DNA of 64,000 nucleotides from Spizellomyces punctatus DAOM BR117 (Eukaryota; Chytridiomycota; Chytridiomycetes; Spizellomycetales; Spizellomycetaceae). The DNA lies in the NCBI RefSeq assembly GCF_000182565.1, contig NW_015971537.1:1399299-1463298 (forward strand), given 5' to 3'. Position numbers and translations under genes: made by a program. The notes beneath the pieces are model-generated. The model ran no database searches and had not been told where the DNA came from. It saw nothing but the letters and a program-made list of their open reading frames with translations. Shown in pieces: positions 61,233 through 64,000 of this stretch (its first letter is position 1; every line of letters starts with the position of its first letter).

Positions 61233-62597
61233 ATGGCAGACATAAATCGGGTTCGCAAGTCACGCTCTTCATCAGCAGACCCTAACTCGAACGAAGAAAT
61301 ACAAATTTGGTCACAGCTCTGCCAGGCATTGTGGAGTTTGAAGAACAAAATAGAGGAGGCCGAACCTCAAGTGGCCAGATACAATAGAGTCAACCAGAAG
61401 ATCGCCTCCCGAGGACAAGGTACAGAACCTGTCACGAAGCGTATTTGAGAGGACTAGTTGGACTCTATATGCTTTTCGGCACTAAAACCCTTTCGACACG
61501 TTGAAATGTTAATAGAGGGTAAAGAATTCAACGCATCAGCAAAACTCAAAGTTTCTGGTGTATATGAGAAAACGAGTACTGGTCTCGAGGAAGAAAAATC
61601 GTACGTGATCATAAGTATCATATTTCGCTTCTTACACCGACTCATTTGGCATCTTCATCTAACTTGATGTTTTCTTGACGTCCGGTCCTTCCATAGAGCC
61701 CTTGCCTTTGCTCTTCAGCACTTGGAAATCTTGGCCGCATTACGAGACGCAACAGAGAATGGTATGGAAAATTCGGCATGTCATATAAGAATGGTGCTAT
61801 ATGCCTAGGCTAATGCTATATCATTGCAGGTACCGAAAAGCAAGAGCGGCGAAAGAAGCGGAAGGTAGATGAGAAACCAAAGGGATCCCCCGCTCCTGTA
61901 AAGAAAGCGAAAGCGTAAGCTCTAACATTAAGTCAGTTGCATCATTCGCTACGCCGCTGACGTTAAACCCACTTATCAAAGGGGAGGTGATGGTGCGCCA
62001 GAGAGAATATTACCACTTGAGCATCAGGTAAGACTGCAACTTGTCTTATACCCCGTTTGCATAAGTGACTGACCCCGTACCCAGGTGGTTGTGCGTCCCA
62101 TGGGTGGTCAAGATTGGCTGTTGGGAGTGGTGAAACGATGGATACCAGAAAAAGGAAAGTACGAAATCGAAGACGCTGAAGATGACGAGTTTGCTCCCGG
62201 AAAGCGAAAGTAAGATTCAAGGCAAATGCATATCTGACACGAAAAGGTCTTGATGGAAGTACATTGCACTTCATAGGCGGTTCCTTTTTACCCCGCGAGC
62301 TGTCCATCCTATTCCCACACCACAGGATATAGCAAAACGCCCTGTATTCCAAAAGGGCCACGAGGTTCTAGCTCTGTTTCCTGGGACAAGTTGCTTCTAT
62401 CAGGCCAAGGTCGAGAGTCCATCTAATAAGGTAAAGGCGGGTAGTCACAGGTGTCATGCTATGTGGATCTAAAATGACATCTTCATCGCCACTACCAGGG
62501 AGGCGATTATATGTTAAAGTTTGTAGATGACGATGATCGATCACGTCCGGTAGCCCCCACATTCGTGCTAGATATGCCAAAAGATGTGGATGAATAG
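61233..62597 (+). CDS. SGF29: SAGA-associated factor 29 (tandem Tudor reader)
   Basis: Starts at ATG 61233 (MADINRVRKSRSSSADPNSN). Coiled-coil exons follow (IWSQLCQALWSLKNKIEEAE; ALAFALQHLEILAALRD), then a basic linker (KQERRKKRKVDEKPKG). The tandem Tudor/SGF29 C-terminal domain is clear: VVVRPMGGQDWLLGVVKRWI, EKGKYEIEDAEDDEFAPGKR, VLALFPGTSCFYQAKVES, GDYMLKFVDDDDRSRPVAPTF, ending DMPKDVDE at 62597. Family role: binding H3K4me2/3 to bring the SAGA acetyltransferase complex to promoters. The aromatic cage positions (Y/F in TSCFYQA and the KF-DDD turn) are kept. About eight exons; not all borders in the middle were fixed. Confidence 0.9.
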
Positions 62598-62740
62598 CGA
62601 CAAGCCGTCGATGCGATAACTCGCACGGGCATTATTGTAGTAGCAGTAATAGCGACACCAAAATTTTGTATATATTACGATCAGGAAATAGAGCCTGTTA
62701 TCTGTTCCAAGCAAGAAACAAGTTTTCCATTCATTCTCTT

Positions 62741-64000
62741 TCATCGTTGCACCAGCCGCTCAAATTGCTCATAAAGATCGCGATGCTTCTCTCCGAAAAG
62801 ACGAGATAAACTATCCAGTGTACGAACGCGGTTTTGTTCACGATTATTATATCTGTTGAGGAGGGCATTTAAGTTTCTGAATGCAGATGGGAGCGCAACC
62901 TCCATCCTGACTTACGCCTTTACATTCCAAAGCAAGGTTGTGAACTGAAATTAGAAAAGCAGAGATGTATTGGTTGGCGCATACTAACTTTGTTTGCAGA
63001 AATGTTCTATTCATACCTCATCGTAAGATAAAGTCGCTCTCGCTTTCCGGAAAAATTCTCTGCCATCCACGGCACCAGTTACGCTGTGCTCATTGCTGGT
63101 ATGTATGCTCGAATTAGCGGCAGGATGACCTGTCACTGCGATTGGTGACGGGGGATCTCCGTTTGGAGTTGAAGGGTTGCCACCCGTATCAATGCCCGTA
63201 AAGCTGACTCCAGCTGATTTGCGCTTTTCCTGCTGCTGTGGCTGCTGTTGGTAGGCCGCCGTGGTTGAGTGTCGCGCTGACCCAGATGTGGGTCCAGGAG
63301 GGAGACCGGTTACTTTTCGGAGGTTATCCGCGGAGGATGCATGTTTAAGTGTGCGCTGTGGCGAGGTGGAAATATTCGAGAGGACGTCCTCTACATGGCT
63401 GCGTTCGATAATACGTATAGTAGTCGGAAATCGCCGTTAATTCTAAGAAACGTCTGTTCTCCTTACCGGTCGGTCGCAATTTGACTAGTTGGGCTGTGGG
63501 TAAATAGACGGCTCGTATGGTCACCAATAACTGCACGATATTGTAAGCACGACGGTAATACGCATTTTCTACACATCCGATACATACACGAGTTTTCATG
63601 ATTGATGTGTTCTGGCAATCCAGCGTTCTAACAACAATGAATCGTCATCAGTTCGTCCGATCATTTGCGAAGGAACGGTTCAACATTTGCTGTGCCCACA
63701 AGACGCAAATATATCCTCTAGGTACTCACGTCCAACTCAATGCCATGTGTACTTGCAGTGGCTACTCTATTGTTTCCCCCAATGCGGCCAACACTCAAGG
63801 TACTCGTTCCAAGTGTACTCAACCCGGCGACCCGGTATCCATCAGATAAACTTATGTTCACGTCCGTGTCATCCGCCAACGACTCCATCACACTCTGCTT
63901 GAAGCTGGCCAACTTGGCCACTGCTCGAGACATCTCAGCCATCCGCTTGTCCGCTCGACCCAGCTGCAGTTCGAGTGTTTGCATGCGAGCGGTCAAATCC
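62741..64000 (-). CDS. At4g15545-like coiled-coil protein, 5' end outside the window
   Basis: Minus-strand gene entering from the right edge; the N-terminus is missing. The rightmost exon encodes a coiled coil, MQTLELQLGRADKRMAEMSR, then AVAKLASFKQSVMESLADD, resembling the plant At4g15545 family. The middle is Ser/Gly/Pro-rich linker (VEDVLSNISTSPQRTLKHAS; QQQPQQQEKRKSAGVSF). The C-terminal conserved domain is split by introns: DGREFFRKARATLSYDE, then AFRNLNALLNRYNNREQNRV, LDSLSRLFGEKHRDLYEQFE, ending RLVQR at stop 62743-62741. Function is unknown in fungi. One exon lies at 63330-63450 and another within 63000-63320; others are uncertain. Confidence 0.75.

Overview
The window is a gene-dense, intron-rich piece of a nuclear genome from a zoosporic (chytrid-type) fungus. 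Nearly all genes are split by short spliceosomal introns (mostly 50-90 nt, GT..AG). Fungal lineage is indicated by a Cdc10-type septin, a Gcn4/Cpc1-type bZIP factor with upstream ORFs, a Pho80/Pcl-type cyclin and a Ugo1-type mitochondrial fusion carrier. A DNAAF6/PIH1D3 gene (axonemal dynein preassembly) points to a flagellated stage. A WASP that keeps its GTPase-binding domain and an animal-like long POLR3E fit an early-diverging fungus rather than a yeast. This placement is my inference from gene content; I made no species call.

Layout. 1-7.5 kb: cytochrome-b5-reductase-like protein, mitochondrial bS16m, ribonucleotide reductase small subunit (minus), a CCDC9-like RG/coiled-coil protein and the bZIP regulator (minus) with at least four uORFs in its leader. 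7.5-20 kb: COX10, MED6 (minus), UGP1 (14 exons), DNAAF6 (minus), indoleamine 2,3-dioxygenase, UGO1 (minus) and a YML020W-type alpha/beta-hydrolase-like protein. 20-31 kb: Pcl-type cyclin (minus), secreted I9-type peptidase inhibitor (minus), F-box/LRR-like protein, CDC10 (minus) and a PPR-type mitochondrial protein. 31.3-32.5 kb: a 1.1-kb non-coding element bounded by 30-bp inverted repeats, carrying a tRNA-like Pol III box pair and a TATA-driven mini-ORF with a nuclear-localisation-like start. 32.7-44.4 kb: NUP84/NUP107, WASP (minus), ZUP1 deubiquitinase, bestrophin-like channel (minus) and an RCC1-repeat protein. 45-54.7 kb: dCMP deaminase, enolase (minus; three single-base losses break its frame as written), cytosolic asparaginyl-tRNA synthetase, an F-box protein (minus) and a disordered orphan. 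54.9-64 kb: PEX19 (minus), TFB4 (TFIIH), POLR3E (minus), SGF29 (SAGA) and the 3' part of an At4g15545-like protein (minus).

These are mostly independent housekeeping genes. The organisation is by divergent pairs sharing short promoters (MED6/UGP1 193 bp, UGO1/17538 gene 155 bp, bestrophin/RCC1 87 bp, CDC10/PPR 296 bp, POLR3E/SGF29 194 bp). Several intergenic regions carry a CACGTG palindrome, and the bestrophin/RCC1 promoter holds two ACGCGT boxes. Loose themes are mitochondria (bS16m, COX10, UGO1, PPR), transcription machinery (MED6, TFB4, POLR3E, SGF29) and nucleotide/sugar metabolism (RNR2, DCD1, UGP1, enolase). Exon borders were worked out by eye from splice signals, frame continuity and family resemblance.
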